In this document: positions 37,366 through 47,692 of the stretch, piece by piece
Layout: every line of letters begins with the position of its first letter
Position numbering within the stretch: the first letter of the stretch is position 1
DNA from: Burkholderiaceae bacterium
Lineage (GTDB): Bacteria > Pseudomonadota > Gammaproteobacteria > Burkholderiales > Burkholderiaceae_B
Direction: 5' to 3'
Assembly: GCA_017983955.1 (NCBI GenBank)
Contig: JAGOAJ010000004.1
Span: 62,001 to 126,000 of the forward strand
DNA: 64,000 bases
The notes under the pieces: generated by a model
What the model was told of the DNA's origin: nothing
The model's database searches: none
The model's input: the letters and a program-made list of their open reading frames with translations, nothing else
Translations under genes and position numbers: made by a program

Positions 37366-37381
37366 TGTCATGGATATGACA
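37366..37381. promoter_or_regulatory. Crp/Fnr-type palindromic operator candidate
   Basis: TGTCATGGATATGACA is a perfect inverted repeat (TGTCAT, 4 bases, ATGACA). The half-site spacing equals that of Fnr-family sites (5-4-5), and it lies 27 bases before the divergent Crp/Fnr regulator gene, in the 181-base gap shared with the acyl-CoA ligase operon. Autoregulation or control of the operon is inferred. Confidence 0.55.
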
Positions 37382-37408
37382 TTCCCGCCTTAACTAGGGT
37401 AAATCCCC

Positions 37409-38083
37409 ATGCAAGTAACACAGTCATTGCAAGAAGCAGCCGCCTGGTTCGCGCTACTGACCCCAGAACAACAATTACGGGTCATCCAGGACACAACCAT
37501 CTCCAGCTATCCAGCTGGCGCCATGGTGGAGCTTAAAGGCGAGCAGGCCTACACGTGGCTAGGCGTAAAAAGCGGCTTGATTAAAGTATCAGTGGGCACC
37601 CCGGACGGTAAGCTGGCCTCGCTGACAGGCGTACCAGCCGGTGGCTGGATAGGCGAAGGCAGTCTGCTGAAAAATGAAAAGCGTAAATTCGATGTGGTGG
37701 CGCTACGCGACTCGGTCATTATGCGGCTCTCGGTGAGCACGTTCAACTGGTTGCTTGACAGCAGCATACCCTTTAACCGCTACTTACTGCACCAACTTAA
37801 TGAACGGGTGGGGCAGTTTATTGGCAAGGCTGAACACGACCGCCTGTTGGCGCCTGATGCCCGAGTAGCGCGATGTCTGGCCGAACTATTCAATCCCTTG
37901 CTGTATCCATGCAAAGATATGCGGCTGGATATCACCCAAGAAGAAATCGGCTATCTGGCGCGTATATCGCGCCAACGCACCAATCAGGCCCTACGTGCCC
38001 TAGAGGCCGCCAATATGCTGCAAATTGAATACGGAGCGGTTAAAGTTCTGGATCTGGATGGCCTGAAGAACTATGGTTTGTGA
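37409..38083 (+). CDS. Crp/Fnr-family transcription regulator
   Basis: 224 residues: an N-terminal cyclic-nucleotide-binding-like domain (about 10-130) and a C-terminal winged helix (about 150-224) with helix-turn-helix LDITQEEIGYLARISRQRTNQ in the region 170-195 (recognition helix around SRQRTNQAL). No N-terminal cysteine cluster for an Fe-S centre is seen, so it is not an Fnr oxygen sensor. It is divergent from the ligase/importer operon and probably regulates it. The effector is unknown. Confidence 0.88.
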   Translation: MQVTQSLQEAAAWFALLTPEQQLRVIQDTTISSYPAGAMVELKGEQAYTWLGVKSGLIKVSVGTPDGKLASLTGVPAGGWIGEGSLLKNEKRKFDVVALRDSVIMRLSVSTFNWLLDSSIPFNRYLLHQLNERVGQFIGKAEHDRLLAPDARVARCLAELFNPLLYPCKDMRLDITQEEIGYLARISRQRTNQALRALEAANMLQIEYGAVKVLDLDGLKNYGL

Positions 38084-38098
38084 ATCCCGACCAAGGCA

Positions 38099-38127
38099 TT
38101 GGGCGACATCCAATAAAATACTAGAAT
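38099..38127 (+). promoter_or_regulatory. Candidate sigma-70 promoter for the glutamate dehydrogenase gene
   Basis: TTGGGC (38099-38104), 17 bases, TAGAAT (38122-38127). A 10-base palindrome ACTAATTAGT (38147-38156) lies just downstream of the expected start and could be an operator. The leader to ATG 38223 is about 90 bases. Confidence 0.45.
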
Positions 38128-38222
38128 AGCTGTTTGCTTATTTCCAACTAATTAGTGGCTTCTGCACGTACACAGGCGCGCACCAGTCCCATTGTTTTTC
38201 ATATCAACTAAGGTCCTGAACC

Positions 38223-39512
38223 ATGTCAGACAATCAAGTGCACGCGCTGCCGTCTTATTTAAACCCCGACGATCTAGGTGCGTGGGGTTCCTATCTAGAG
38301 CAGGTAGAGCGCGTCACGCCTTACCTGGGTCACCTGACCCGCTGGGTGGAAACCCTAAAACGCCCCAAGCGCACCCTAATTGTGGATGTGCCTGTAGAAC
38401 TCGATAACGGCCAAATCGCCCACTTCGAAGGCTACCGTGTACAACACAACACCAGTCGTGGCCCCGGCAAGGGCGGCGTACGCTATCACCAGGACGTCAC
38501 CCTGCCGGAAGTCATGGCACTGTCGGCCTGGATGTCGGTGAAAACTGCCGCAGTCGATATCCCCTTTGGTGGTGCCAAAGGCGGTATACGTCTGGACCCA
38601 CGCAACTACTCACGTGGTGAACTGGAACGTATTACGCGTCGCTACACCACAGAAATCGGCCTAATCATAGGTCCCGACAAAGACATCCCCGCACCAGACG
38701 TCAACACCAACGGCCAGACCATGGCCTGGATGATGGACACCTACTCCATGAACGTGGGCGCAACCACGCGCGGCGTAGTCACCGGCAAGCCGGTATCGCT
38801 AGGCGGCAGCCTGGGTCGCGTTGAAGCTACAGGCCGCGGCGTATTCGTGGTCGCATGCGAAGCTGCACGTGACGCTGGCATCAGCCTGGACGGCGCACGC
38901 GTCGTTGTACAGGGGTTTGGTAACGTAGGCGGCACCGCTGCACGGCTGTTGCACCAAGCAGGCGCCAAAGTCATTGCAGTTCAAGACCACACCGCCTGCC
39001 TGCATAACGCCAACGGTTTGAACATCCTGGCACTTATGCAGCAAGCCGAAGAAACCGGCGGCATTCTGGGTAGCCCCAACGCTGAAAACATCAGCGCTGC
39101 CGACTTCTGGGCGCTGGAAACCGAACTGCTGATACCTGCCGCCCTGGAAGGCCAGCTGAACAAAAGCAACGCCAATTCAGTACGCGCACGCATCATCGTC
39201 GAAGGCGCCAATGGCCCCACCACGCCAGAAGCCGACGATATCCTGACCTCCAACGGCACCATCATTATTCCTGACGTGCTGGCGAATGCGGGCGGCGTAA
39301 CCGTCAGCTATTTCGAATGGGTACAGAACTTCTCCAGCTTCTTCTGGACCGAAGCAGAAATCAACACTCGTCTGGAAGCCATGATGCGTTCCGCCTATGC
39401 CGGTATTTCCAGCACGGCAAAACAGCACGATGTAACCATGCGGACGGCAGCTTTTATCACCGCCTGCACGCGCATCCTTGAGGCCCGTGAAGTACGCGGC
39501 CTATACCCTTAA
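38223..39512 (+). CDS. Glu/Leu/Phe/Val dehydrogenase family, probably glutamate dehydrogenase
   Basis: It catalyses reversible oxidative deamination, most likely of glutamate to 2-oxoglutarate. 429 residues, hexameric type: the substrate region [19 protein letters not shown] and the catalytic-lysine motif [13 protein letters not shown], then the dinucleotide loop [16 protein letters not shown]. This length suits the NAD-dependent group. It sits next to asparaginase, so the pair feeds on amino acids. Confidence 0.9.
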   Translation: MSDNQVHALPSYLNPDDLGAWGSYLEQVERVTPYLGHLTRWVETLKRPKRTLIVDVPVELDNGQIAHFEGYRVQHNTSRGPGKGGVRYHQDVTLPEVMALSAWMSVKTAAVDIPFGGAKGGIRLDPRNYSRGELERITRRYTTEIGLIIGPDKDIPAPDVNTNGQTMAWMMDTYSMNVGATTRGVVTGKPVSLGGSLGRVEATGRGVFVVACEAARDAGISLDGARVVVQGFGNVGGTAARLLHQAGAKVIAVQDHTACLHNANGLNILALMQQAEETGGILGSPNAENISAADFWALETELLIPAALEGQLNKSNANSVRARIIVEGANGPTTPEADDILTSNGTIIIPDVLANAGGVTVSYFEWVQNFSSFFWTEAEINTRLEAMMRSAYAGISSTAKQHDVTMRTAAFITACTRILEAREVRGLYP

Positions 39513-39525
39513 TCAGGACGCGTAT

Positions 39526-40518
39526 ATGACCAGCCCCCCTCGCCCACGCATTATGGTGCTAGGAACGGGGGGCACTATCGCCGCTACCGCCCAGCATGCC
39601 ACCATGCTGGCGGACTACGCCGTCACGGAAAACATTAATTCTGTGCTGACGGCGGTACCTGAACTGCACAAGCTGGCCGATATCCAATGCCAGCAGGTGT
39701 GTAACGTCGATAGTCGCGACATGAGCAACACGCTGCTGTTGCTGATCGCTGGTCACGCCCTGGATGCCCTGCGTCGTCCTGATGTAGACGGCATAGTCAT
39801 TACCCACGGCACCGATACCCTGGAAGAAACTGCTTATTTTCTGGACTTGGTGCTGCCTCTGGGCAAGCCCGTGGTGCTGACAGGCGCCATGCGCCCAGCC
39901 ACCGCGCTTAGCCCTGACGGCCCCTTAAACCTGTATAACGCGGTCCTGCTGGCCACCAGCCCACTGGCCCATCAACGTGGTGTCATGGTGTTGATGAACG
40001 ACCAGGTGCATGCCGCCCGGTTTGTCACTAAAACACATACTACTCAGCCAGACGCTTTCCGGTCTGCCGACCATGGCTGCTTAGGGCTAATCGCCAATGG
40101 GCAGTTGCACATGGCGCAGTCGCCAGTACCACGCAGCGGCGCGGCTGGCCATTTCGATGCTTCTGCCCTGCATAGCCTGCCTTTGGTGGACATCATCTAC
40201 GACCATCAAAATGCGGGACAGCATCTATATACGGCATCTGTAGCGGCTGGAGCACGTGGCATCGTCTTCGCAGGCACCGGTAATGGCAGCCTGTCAGCAA
40301 GCGCTGTGGCAGGTGCGGCATATGCGGTCCAACACGGGGTGATGTGTGTGCGCGCCAGCCGGGTAGGCGCAGGCCTGGTCAGCGCCAGCAACCAGGACGC
40401 TGAACAAGGTCTGATTTGCGCAGGTGCGCTGAACCCCCAAAAGGCCAGGATACTGCTAATGCTTTCCCTGGCGCTAGACCGTGATATCCAGCAAATTCAG
40501 GGCTATTTTTTAGCCTAA
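39526..40518 (+). CDS. L-asparaginase (cytoplasmic type, no signal peptide)
   Basis: It hydrolyses asparagine (and possibly glutamine) to the acid and ammonia. 330 residues from ATG 39526 with AGGA 7 bases upstream. The two threonine motifs are VLGTGGTIAATA (near residue 12) and ITHGTDTLEETAYF, both intact. No signal sequence is seen, so it should be cytoplasmic. It follows the glutamate dehydrogenase gene by 13 bases, likely in one transcript. Confidence 0.9.
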   Translation: MTSPPRPRIMVLGTGGTIAATAQHATMLADYAVTENINSVLTAVPELHKLADIQCQQVCNVDSRDMSNTLLLLIAGHALDALRRPDVDGIVITHGTDTLEETAYFLDLVLPLGKPVVLTGAMRPATALSPDGPLNLYNAVLLATSPLAHQRGVMVLMNDQVHAARFVTKTHTTQPDAFRSADHGCLGLIANGQLHMAQSPVPRSGAAGHFDASALHSLPLVDIIYDHQNAGQHLYTASVAAGARGIVFAGTGNGSLSASAVAGAAYAVQHGVMCVRASRVGAGLVSASNQDAEQGLICAGALNPQKARILLMLSLALDRDIQQIQGYFLA

Positions 40519-40519
40519 G

Positions 40520-41440
40520 CTAAGCGATGCCCTGCAAAGTGCGCAGGCTTTCAAAGCGCCGCGCCACCCCACTGACCGGGTCGGTAAAGGCTATAGCACG
40601 CGCCAACAACTGCAAGGGCCGCTTAAAGTCATCGACATCGCTGCGCTGACACAGCTCTGGATAAAACATATCGTGCCGTATGGGTATGCCCAGCGCCGCC
40701 ATATGCGCCCTAAGCTGATGCTTGCGCCCCGTTACCGGCTGCAGCCGGTAATGCCCCCAAACGTCCGCAGCAATCAGATCTATACCCGTTTCGCTATTGT
40801 GCTCACCCGGCACTTCCTGAACGGTAAAGTGTCCAGCCCGCTGTTGCAAGCGGCTGCGATAGACTTGCGGCAGAACCACCTGCGACGCTAGCGGGGCAAT
40901 GGCTTCGTATTCCTTGTGCACGGCACGGGATTGAAACAAGGTCTGGTAAGCACCACGGCTGGCCGGGTCGGCACAAAACAGCATCACCCCGGCGGTATCC
41001 CTATCCAGTCGGTGTATGGGGCTAAGGTCAGGCATATTCAATGCGCGGCGCAGCCGTATCAAGGCCGTTTCCTGTAAATATCGGCCACCCGGTATGCTGG
41101 CCAGGAAATGGGGCTTGTCCACCGCCACCAGATAGCGATCGCGAAATAGCACAGGCAAGTCAAATGGGATGGCAGCCTCGGTCGGCACTTGGCGGTAATA
41201 CCACAGCCAACGCAAGGGAAGATACGGACTATCACCCCTTTGGGCTACCCCGTGTTCATCCACGATATCACCCCGCGCCAAACGCGCCAACAGGATATCT
41301 GGCGACAGGTGGACAAAACGTTCCAGCAGAAAGTCAGCCAGCGTTGCCCAAACGCCTTGCGGCAACCATACACGGCTAGGTGTAACCCCATCGCGCACCG
41401 GCAAAGGCGCGCGATGCGCAGCCTTAGGTAGTCCAGTCAA
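40520..41440 (-). CDS. RluA-family RNA pseudouridine synthase
   Basis: An enzyme of the RluA family; its target RNA is not known. 306 residues with the catalytic motif [14 protein letters not shown] and the domain segment [11 protein letters not shown]. The N-terminal 90 residues differ from RluA/C/D and lack an obvious S4 domain. The start is uncertain: TTG 41440 overlaps tdh by 17 bases, and in-frame TTG or GTG codons lie about 12-15 codons later. Last gene in the TAXI-TRAP-kbl-tdh run, convergent with asparaginase. Confidence 0.85.
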   Translation of the reverse strand: MTGLPKAAHRAPLPVRDGVTPSRVWLPQGVWATLADFLLERFVHLSPDILLARLARGDIVDEHGVAQRGDSPYLPLRWLWYYRQVPTEAAIPFDLPVLFRDRYLVAVDKPHFLASIPGGRYLQETALIRLRRALNMPDLSPIHRLDRDTAGVMLFCADPASRGAYQTLFQSRAVHKEYEAIAPLASQVVLPQVYRSRLQQRAGHFTVQEVPGEHNSETGIDLIAADVWGHYRLQPVTGRKHQLRAHMAALGIPIRHDMFYPELCQRSDVDDFKRPLQLLARAIAFTDPVSGVARRFESLRTLQGIA

Positions 41441-42452
41441 GAATCACCTTGCCGCTTTGCCCAGACAGCATAGCCTCGAAGCCTGTCTTGTAATCCTCCA
41501 CCCCAAAATGGTGAGTAATGATGGGTGACAAATCCAGGCCGCTTTGCAGCATAGCGACCATTTTGTACCAGGTCTCGAACATTTCACGGCCATAAATGCC
41601 CTTGATGACCAGGCCTTTGAAAATTACTTTGGTCCAATCGATGCCAAAGCCTGCAGGCAAGATACCCAGCATGGCGATTTTGCCACCGTGATTCATGTTG
41701 TCCAGCATGGACGTAAAGGCGCTAGGTACGCCAGACATTTCCATGCCCACATCAAAACCTTCCGTCATGCCTAGTTCCTGCATCACGTCTGGCAAGGATT
41801 CACGCGCCACGTTAACTGTGCGGGTGGCACCCATTTTGGCAGCCAACTCCAGCCGGTAGTCATTCACATCGGTAATCACGATGTTACGCGCGCCCACATG
41901 ACGTGCGATGGCTGCCGCCATGGCGCCTATGGGGCCAGCGCCAGTAATCAATACGTCTTCGCCCACCAGGTCAAAAGACAAGGCTGTATGGGTGGCATTA
42001 CCAAAGGGATCAAAAATGGCGGCCAGATCATCGGACACGTCATCGGGGATTTTGAAGGCATTAAATGCCGGTATAACCAGGTAATCAGCAAACGCACCGG
42101 GTCGATCCACACCCACGCCCGTGGTATTGCGACACAAGTGACGGCGCCCTGCGCGACAATTCCGACAAAACCCACAGGTGATATGCCCTTCACCAGAAAC
42201 GCGGTCGCCTATGCTGAAACCACTGACCTCTTGGCCTATCTGGACGATTTCGCCTACATACTCGTGACCCACATGCATAGGCACAGGCACAGTACGGCTA
42301 GCCCAGTCATCCCACTTCCAGATGTGAATATCGGTGCCGCAAATAGCAGTTTTACGTATCTTGATCAAGACATCGTTGTGGCCGACCTCGGGGCGGCTGA
42401 CCCGGGTCAGGGTCAGGCCAGGGGCGGGTTCAAGTTTGGCTAGGGCTCGCAT
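41424..42452 (-). CDS. tdh: L-threonine 3-dehydrogenase
   Basis: It oxidises threonine to 2-amino-3-oxobutyrate with NAD. 342 residues: catalytic zinc residues in [14 protein letters not shown] and [12 protein letters not shown], the structural zinc cluster [15 protein letters not shown], and the dinucleotide region [15 protein letters not shown]. It lies 40 bases after kbl, which encodes the next enzyme. Confidence 0.96.
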   Translation of the reverse strand: MRALAKLEPAPGLTLTRVSRPEVGHNDVLIKIRKTAICGTDIHIWKWDDWASRTVPVPMHVGHEYVGEIVQIGQEVSGFSIGDRVSGEGHITCGFCRNCRAGRRHLCRNTTGVGVDRPGAFADYLVIPAFNAFKIPDDVSDDLAAIFDPFGNATHTALSFDLVGEDVLITGAGPIGAMAAAIARHVGARNIVITDVNDYRLELAAKMGATRTVNVARESLPDVMQELGMTEGFDVGMEMSGVPSAFTSMLDNMNHGGKIAMLGILPAGFGIDWTKVIFKGLVIKGIYGREMFETWYKMVAMLQSGLDLSPIITHHFGVEDYKTGFEAMLSGQSGKVILDWTT

Positions 42453-42492
42453 AGCGGCCTCCGATAATAAATCAGTCTAAATTATAGAAGGC

Positions 42493-43695
42493 CTAAGCAA
42501 TAACGCCCAGATCACGCCCTACTTTGGCAAACGCAGCTACTGCTTGCTGGATCTGTTCTGAGGTGTGGGCGGCGCTCATTTGGGTACGGATACGTGCCTG
42601 CCCCTTAGGTACTACGGGATAGGAAAAGCCGATCACGTAGACGCCTTCGTCCAATAGCTGAGTCGACATTTGCGCAGCCAGTTGAGCATCGCCCAACATG
42701 ACGGGAATAATGGGGTGTTCACCAGGCACCAGGTCAAAGCCCAGCGCCGCCATGGCGCTGCGAAACTGCTGTCCATTGGCAGCCACCTGCTGACGTAATT
42801 TCTGACCTTCGGCGCTTTGCAGCAATTCCAGCACACGCAAGGATGCGGCTACGATGGCGGGCGCCAGCGTATTGGAAAACAGATAGGGGCGTGAACGCTG
42901 ACGCAACAGTTCAACCACTGAAGCATGAGCCGCCGTGTAGCCACCTGACGCACCGCCCAAGGCCTTGCCCAGGGTACCGGTCAAAATATGCACCCGGCCT
43001 TCGACACCGCAGTATTCCGGCGTGCCGCGGCCATGCTGTCCCACAAAGCCCACAGCATGGGAGTCATCAACCATGACCATGGCATTGAATTCATCAGCCA
43101 GATCACAAATAGACTTAAGGTCGGCAATGATGCCGTCCATAGAAAATACGCCATCTGTGGCGATCAGTTTATAGCGTGCCCCGGCAGCGTCTGCGGCGAC
43201 CAGTTGGGCGCGTAAGTCGGCCATATTGTTATTGCTGTAGCGATAGCGACGCGCTTTGCACAAACGTATGCCATCAATGATGCTGGCATGGTTCAGGGCG
43301 TCGCTGATGATGGCATCGTTCTCGTCGAACAAGGTGTCGAACAGCCCGCCATTGGCATCGTAGCAACTGGAATACAGTATGACGTCGTCCATGCGCAAAA
43401 AGCGCGCCAACGACTGCTCCAGCTGTTTGTGCCCGGTTTGCGTGCCACAAATAAACCGCACCGACGCCACCCCAAAGCCGGCCTCGTCCAGGCCGTCTTT
43501 GGCAGCCTGGATCAGCCGCGCATCGTTAGCTAGACCCAGGTAGTTATTGGCGCAGAAATTCAACAGGCGGCTGCCGTCAGTCAAAGCTACCTGAGCCGCC
43601 TGCTGGCCTTGCATTACCCGTTCGGCTTTGTAGAAACCATCAGAGCGTATTTGCTGTATCTGATTTTCCACATGGAGGACGAAGGGGTCTTGCAT
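42493..43695 (-). CDS. kbl: 2-amino-3-ketobutyrate CoA ligase (glycine C-acetyltransferase)
   Basis: It splits 2-amino-3-oxobutyrate with CoA into glycine and acetyl-CoA. 400 residues, PLP fold I, with the lysine in [18 protein letters not shown] and [12 protein letters not shown] near the start. Its ribosome binding site (AAGGA, 43702-43706) overlaps the stop codon of the upstream TRAP permease gene, so translation of kbl probably depends on that gene. Confidence 0.96.
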   Translation of the reverse strand: MQDPFVLHVENQIQQIRSDGFYKAERVMQGQQAAQVALTDGSRLLNFCANNYLGLANDARLIQAAKDGLDEAGFGVASVRFICGTQTGHKQLEQSLARFLRMDDVILYSSCYDANGGLFDTLFDENDAIISDALNHASIIDGIRLCKARRYRYSNNNMADLRAQLVAADAAGARYKLIATDGVFSMDGIIADLKSICDLADEFNAMVMVDDSHAVGFVGQHGRGTPEYCGVEGRVHILTGTLGKALGGASGGYTAAHASVVELLRQRSRPYLFSNTLAPAIVAASLRVLELLQSAEGQKLRQQVAANGQQFRSAMAALGFDLVPGEHPIIPVMLGDAQLAAQMSTQLLDEGVYVIGFSYPVVPKGQARIRTQMSAAHTSEQIQQAVAAFAKVGRDLGVIA

Positions 43696-43705
43696 GACAG
43701 TTCCT

Positions 43706-46345
43706 TTAAGTAGCGGCTGCGAACTCCAAAGGTTCCAAGGCGCGTAAACGTACGCCCTGTCGCCACCAGATCAACAGCAAAAGCATTAGTGCCGGGATAT
43801 ACGTCCAGAACTCCGAAGGACGTTCTGGATTGGGTATTTTAACCTCTGCAATATCCCAACCTTGCTCCCAACTGGAACGATAGGCCTGGCTGCCAAAACG
43901 TACACTGACAACCTGTGCCTGTTCACCCAGCATCATCACGGACAAACCCGCTCCCGACAGGCGCTGCATCGCTGCCGCATCACCCGTTGCCGTGCTGTCA
44001 ACAGGCAAGGCGGCAAGTGGTACAGCCACCGTTTTGACCAAATCATCGCCCTCCAGGTTCATGCCTTTAATCACCACCGTCAACCGACCTCCCGGTGGCA
44101 TGTCAGCCGCTATTTGCATAAGTTCAGAACCTGGGCGGGTTTCATACTTGGGCGCGACAAAGTTCATAAACCAGTCTGGCCGGAACAGCGCAAACGTAAT
44201 TGCAAACAGCAGTATGACTTCGGCCCATGAACACTTGACGCGCATCCAACGCATGGTGGCGGCGGCAAAGGTTAAAGATGCCAATGTCGCCCCTCCAACC
44301 ACAAGCAGGGTTTCAGCCCAGCCTTGTACGTCGATCAGCAACAACAAGGGATTGAAGACAAACATAAAGGGCAGGACCGCCGTGCGCATGGCGTAGGTTG
44401 TTCCCTGTATTCCGGTCTTGATGGGGTCTTCACCAGAGATCGCGGCCGCCGCAAAGGTTGCCAAGCCTACAGGCGGGGTAATGTCGGCCATGATCCCAAA
44501 ATAAAACACAAACATATGGACCGCAATTAACGGTATGACCAAGCCACTTTGGGCACCCAGTTCCACCACCACCGGAGCCATCAGCGTAGCCATCAGTATG
44601 TAGTTGGCAGTGGTAGGCATACCCAGCCCAAGTACCAAACACACGCCAGCGGTAAAGAACAGCATGACTAATACATTACCCATGGACACCAGTTCCACGA
44701 ATTCCGTCATGCGCCCGCCTAGGCCAGTCAGTGTGATGGCACCAACAATCAGGCCTGCCGTGCCACAAGCGATGGCAATGCCCACCATATTGCGTGCGCC
44801 TTCTTGTAAGCCCTTTACGGTTTCACTTAGCCCCTGACGAGTGGCGGACGCCACCTCTTGCTTGCGGAACCAGGCGATCAAGGGCCGCTGGGTCGCCATC
44901 TGCACCATCATGGACACCGCTGCCCAGAACGCCGACAAACCGGCGGACAGCATTTCTACGGTCAAACACCATACCAGGATGCCTATGGGAATCAGAAAAT
45001 AGAGACCCGCCCGTACCGTGGGCCAAGTTTCAGGCTTAACGGGATTGGTAATACTGATTTCTGTTGGCAGATCAGGATGGCTGGCAGCAATGCGTAACAG
45101 CCACACGTACAACACCACTAACAAGCTCGTCAGTATCCAAATGGCTGCGTCACCGGCTACCGACTGCACGCCCACACCTATCCAGTAAATAAGTCCGGAA
45201 ACAATAAGGGTGCCGGAAATACCCATGCCCCAGCCCGCTAGTTTTTGCAGGACGGTACGCGGCTTGCCCGCTGACATCATGGGTTGTATGCCCAACTTCA
45301 AGGCTTCGATGTGCACGATATAAAACAGTGCAATATACGAAATGGACGCTGGCAAGATCGCATGCCGGATAATATCGGTATAAGGTATGCCAACGTACTC
45401 TATCATCAGGAAGGCTGCCGCCCCCATCACCGGCGGCATAATCTGCCCGTTGACCGACGACGCGGTTTCTATGGCCCCAGCGCGTATGCCTCCGTAACCT
45501 GCCCGTTTCATCAAGGGTATGGTAAAAATGCCACCGGTAACCACGTTGGCCACCGACGAGGCTGACACTATGCCATTAACCGCGGATGAAACCACGGCGA
45601 CTTTGGCGGGACCGCCCCGCAAATGTCCTAGCAAGGCAAAAGAGACCTGCATCATGTAATTGCCTGCCCCGCACCTATCCAGCAAAGAGCCCAACAACAC
45701 AAAAATGAAAATATAAGAAACCGACACGCCCAGCGCGACGCCGTAGACACCCTCTGTGGTCAACCACATATGTGACATCAAGCGTTCAATGGAGGCGCCC
45801 CGATGCGCTAGGGCATCAGGCATCCAGGGCCCCAGCAAGGCATAGGCCACAAACACAGCGCCCAACACAGCCATAGGTGCGCCCAAAGCACGGCGCGTGA
45901 CTTCTAGCAGCAGTACTAGACCAGTGCAGGCCACCACAACGTCCATGGTTGTAGGTATGCCGGGACGTGTGGCCAACTGGTTGTAAAACAAATATAGATA
46001 GGCGCCACAAAAGCCACCAACCAGCGCCAACACCCAGTCGTACCAGGGCATAATGTCGCGCGGCGAGCTTTTGCGAGCTGGATAGGCCAGATAGCCCAGG
46101 AACATGGCAATACCCAAATGCAGGGCACGCGCTTCGGTATCGTTGAAGATACCCAGCCTAAGCGAAAATGGTAACGGCGAGGCGTACCAGAGCTGAAACA
46201 GAGACCATAACACCGCGCCAATAAATAGGACGGCGCCAGGAAAGCCACCGACCTCTCGACCACCGCGATCGACATCAGCGACCAGTTGTTCAAGGTTGGC
46301 GTTGGCTTCCTGCTGAGCAGCAGATAATGATGGGGATGTTGTCAT
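43706..46345 (-). CDS. TRAP transporter fused permease (4TM + 12TM) with C-terminal DUF3394
   Basis: A membrane protein joining the small (DctQ-like) and large (DctM-like) TRAP subunits in one chain. 879 residues: several N-terminal helices, then the large-subunit motifs [20 protein letters not shown] and [16 protein letters not shown]. After about residue 700 there is a C-terminal soluble part with a last helix near the end (LMLLLLIWW), fitting DUF3394. It pairs with the TAXI receptor upstream and is followed 10 bases later by kbl. Ligand unknown; context suggests an amino or keto acid. Confidence 0.9.
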   Translation of the reverse strand: MTTSPSLSAAQQEANANLEQLVADVDRGGREVGGFPGAVLFIGAVLWSLFQLWYASPLPFSLRLGIFNDTEARALHLGIAMFLGYLAYPARKSSPRDIMPWYDWVLALVGGFCGAYLYLFYNQLATRPGIPTTMDVVVACTGLVLLLEVTRRALGAPMAVLGAVFVAYALLGPWMPDALAHRGASIERLMSHMWLTTEGVYGVALGVSVSYIFIFVLLGSLLDRCGAGNYMMQVSFALLGHLRGGPAKVAVVSSAVNGIVSASSVANVVTGGIFTIPLMKRAGYGGIRAGAIETASSVNGQIMPPVMGAAAFLMIEYVGIPYTDIIRHAILPASISYIALFYIVHIEALKLGIQPMMSAGKPRTVLQKLAGWGMGISGTLIVSGLIYWIGVGVQSVAGDAAIWILTSLLVVLYVWLLRIAASHPDLPTEISITNPVKPETWPTVRAGLYFLIPIGILVWCLTVEMLSAGLSAFWAAVSMMVQMATQRPLIAWFRKQEVASATRQGLSETVKGLQEGARNMVGIAIACGTAGLIVGAITLTGLGGRMTEFVELVSMGNVLVMLFFTAGVCLVLGLGMPTTANYILMATLMAPVVVELGAQSGLVIPLIAVHMFVFYFGIMADITPPVGLATFAAAAISGEDPIKTGIQGTTYAMRTAVLPFMFVFNPLLLLIDVQGWAETLLVVGGATLASLTFAAATMRWMRVKCSWAEVILLFAITFALFRPDWFMNFVAPKYETRPGSELMQIAADMPPGGRLTVVIKGMNLEGDDLVKTVAVPLAALPVDSTATGDAAAMQRLSGAGLSVMMLGEQAQVVSVRFGSQAYRSSWEQGWDIAEVKIPNPERPSEFWTYIPALMLLLLIWWRQGVRLRALEPLEFAAAT

Positions 46346-46376
46346 GCTTTATTCCCAATAATGGCTTTATAGCGTA

Positions 46377-46402
46377 GCAATGGCGCCCTAGGGCGCCATT
46401 GC
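46377..46402 (-). promoter_or_regulatory. 26-bp perfect palindrome between TAXI receptor and TRAP permease
   Basis: The arms GCAATGGCGCC and GGCGCCATTGC flank CTAG. It begins 3 bases after the receptor stop (46406) and can form an 11-bp hairpin with a four-base loop. No U tract follows. It is placed like the hairpin after the binding-protein gene at 30961, suggesting the same role in raising receptor level. Confidence 0.6.
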
Positions 46403-46405
46403 CTC

Positions 46406-47407
46406 TTACAACAGACCTTTTTCTTGATAGTACTTCTGAGCGCCAGGGTGTAATGGCGCAGACAAACCATTTTTAACCATGTCCTTGGCGTCCAGATGAC
46501 CTAATGCTGGGTGCAATTTTTTAAAGTCGTCGAAATTTTCGAAAACGGCTTTTACCACCAGATAGACAGTTTCATCAGGCACGTCAGCCGAAGTAACAAA
46601 GGTGGCTAACACACCATAAGTTGGCGTGTCATCAGGATTGTTAGCATACAGACCGCCAGGAATGCTGACTTTGGCGTAATAGGGGTACTGTTCAACCAGC
46701 TTATCCACTACGGGGCCGGTCAGGGGCGTGAGTTTGGCGCCACACGTGGTGGTGGGGTCCTGAATGTTGGCTGATGGGTGACCTACGCCATAGAAAAAGC
46801 CATCGATCTTGCCATCACACACGGCGGAACCGTGTTCATCGGGACGCAGTTCCGATGCCAACGAAAAGAAATCAAGGCCATCGCCACGGGCTTTAAGCAG
46901 TTGTTCCATAGAAGCACGCGTGCCTGAGCCGGGGTTGCCCACGTTGAAACGCTTACCTTTCAGGTCCTCGAAACTTTTAATATTGGCGTCTTTGCGTGTC
47001 ACCACAGTGAAGGGTTCGGGGTGCAAGGAAAACACCGAGCGAAGCTTTTCAAATTTGCCAGCCTCTTTGAACTGACCATCGCCGTTATAGGCGTTATAGC
47101 CAACGTCGGACTGAACCACGCCCAGATCTAATTCGCCCGCCTTGATCGTGTTGATGTTAAACACCGAACCACCCGTGGACTCTACCGAGCAACGCACACC
47201 ATGTTGAGCGCGGTCTTTATTGACCAAGCGACAAATAGCGCCACCGGCCGCGTAATACACGCCAGTTACGCCACCGGTGCCGATGCTAACAAACTTTTGC
47301 TGGGCCGCTGCCGGCAAGGGTGCAGCCATTACGGCAAACAGCGCGGTGGCGCTAGCCACAGCAGTCAGATATTTCTTATTGAACGGGTTTTTTAAGCGTT
47401 TTTGCAT
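46406..47407 (-). CDS. TAXI-family TRAP substrate-binding protein
   Basis: Periplasmic receptor of the fused TRAP permease. 333 residues from ATG 47407 (AGGAG about 10 bases upstream): signal peptide ending PLPAAAQQ, then [20 protein letters not shown] and the [13 protein letters not shown] region. TAXI receptors with fused permeases have been linked to glutamate or 2-oxoglutarate uptake in some bacteria, but the ligand here is not predictable. First gene of the run that ends with kbl-tdh. Confidence 0.9.
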   Translation of the reverse strand: MQKRLKNPFNKKYLTAVASATALFAVMAAPLPAAAQQKFVSIGTGGVTGVYYAAGGAICRLVNKDRAQHGVRCSVESTGGSVFNINTIKAGELDLGVVQSDVGYNAYNGDGQFKEAGKFEKLRSVFSLHPEPFTVVTRKDANIKSFEDLKGKRFNVGNPGSGTRASMEQLLKARGDGLDFFSLASELRPDEHGSAVCDGKIDGFFYGVGHPSANIQDPTTTCGAKLTPLTGPVVDKLVEQYPYYAKVSIPGGLYANNPDDTPTYGVLATFVTSADVPDETVYLVVKAVFENFDDFKKLHPALGHLDAKDMVKNGLSAPLHPGAQKYYQEKGLL

Positions 47408-47442
47408 AATTATTGTCTCCTGGGGGTTAGCCCTTATTGTTA

Positions 47443-47456
47443 CCAGTGGCCACTGG
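47443..47456. promoter_or_regulatory. 14-bp perfect palindrome upstream of the TAXI gene
   Basis: CCAGTGGCCACTGG lies 36 bases before the TAXI start codon. A second inverted repeat, CTATTAG and CTAATAG separated by 13 bases (47520-47546), lies further upstream in the same 285-base gap. Either could bind a dimeric regulator; no regulator gene is adjacent. The rest of the gap, to 47692, shows nothing I can name. Confidence 0.4.
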
Positions 47457-47692
47457 CAATCTCCTGGCAGCCATAAACTGAGTGCCAGCATCTATCTAAC
47501 CATCTACTTACCTAGACCGCTATTAGTACATTCCACACGCTAATAGGGTTATATGTCACTATTTTCAGCAAATCTCGAAACGAAAAGATACATTTAGAGT
47601 AAATTTGACTTTTTCTGGACCAATAACAGTATAGTTGTAATAATTCCGGCCTAATTCTGCCTGCTGACTTCAGTAAAAACCATTATTCCAAC

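Noticed and set aside
37409-38083. Fnr oxygen sensor
   Set aside because: No N-terminal cysteine cluster for an Fe-S centre.
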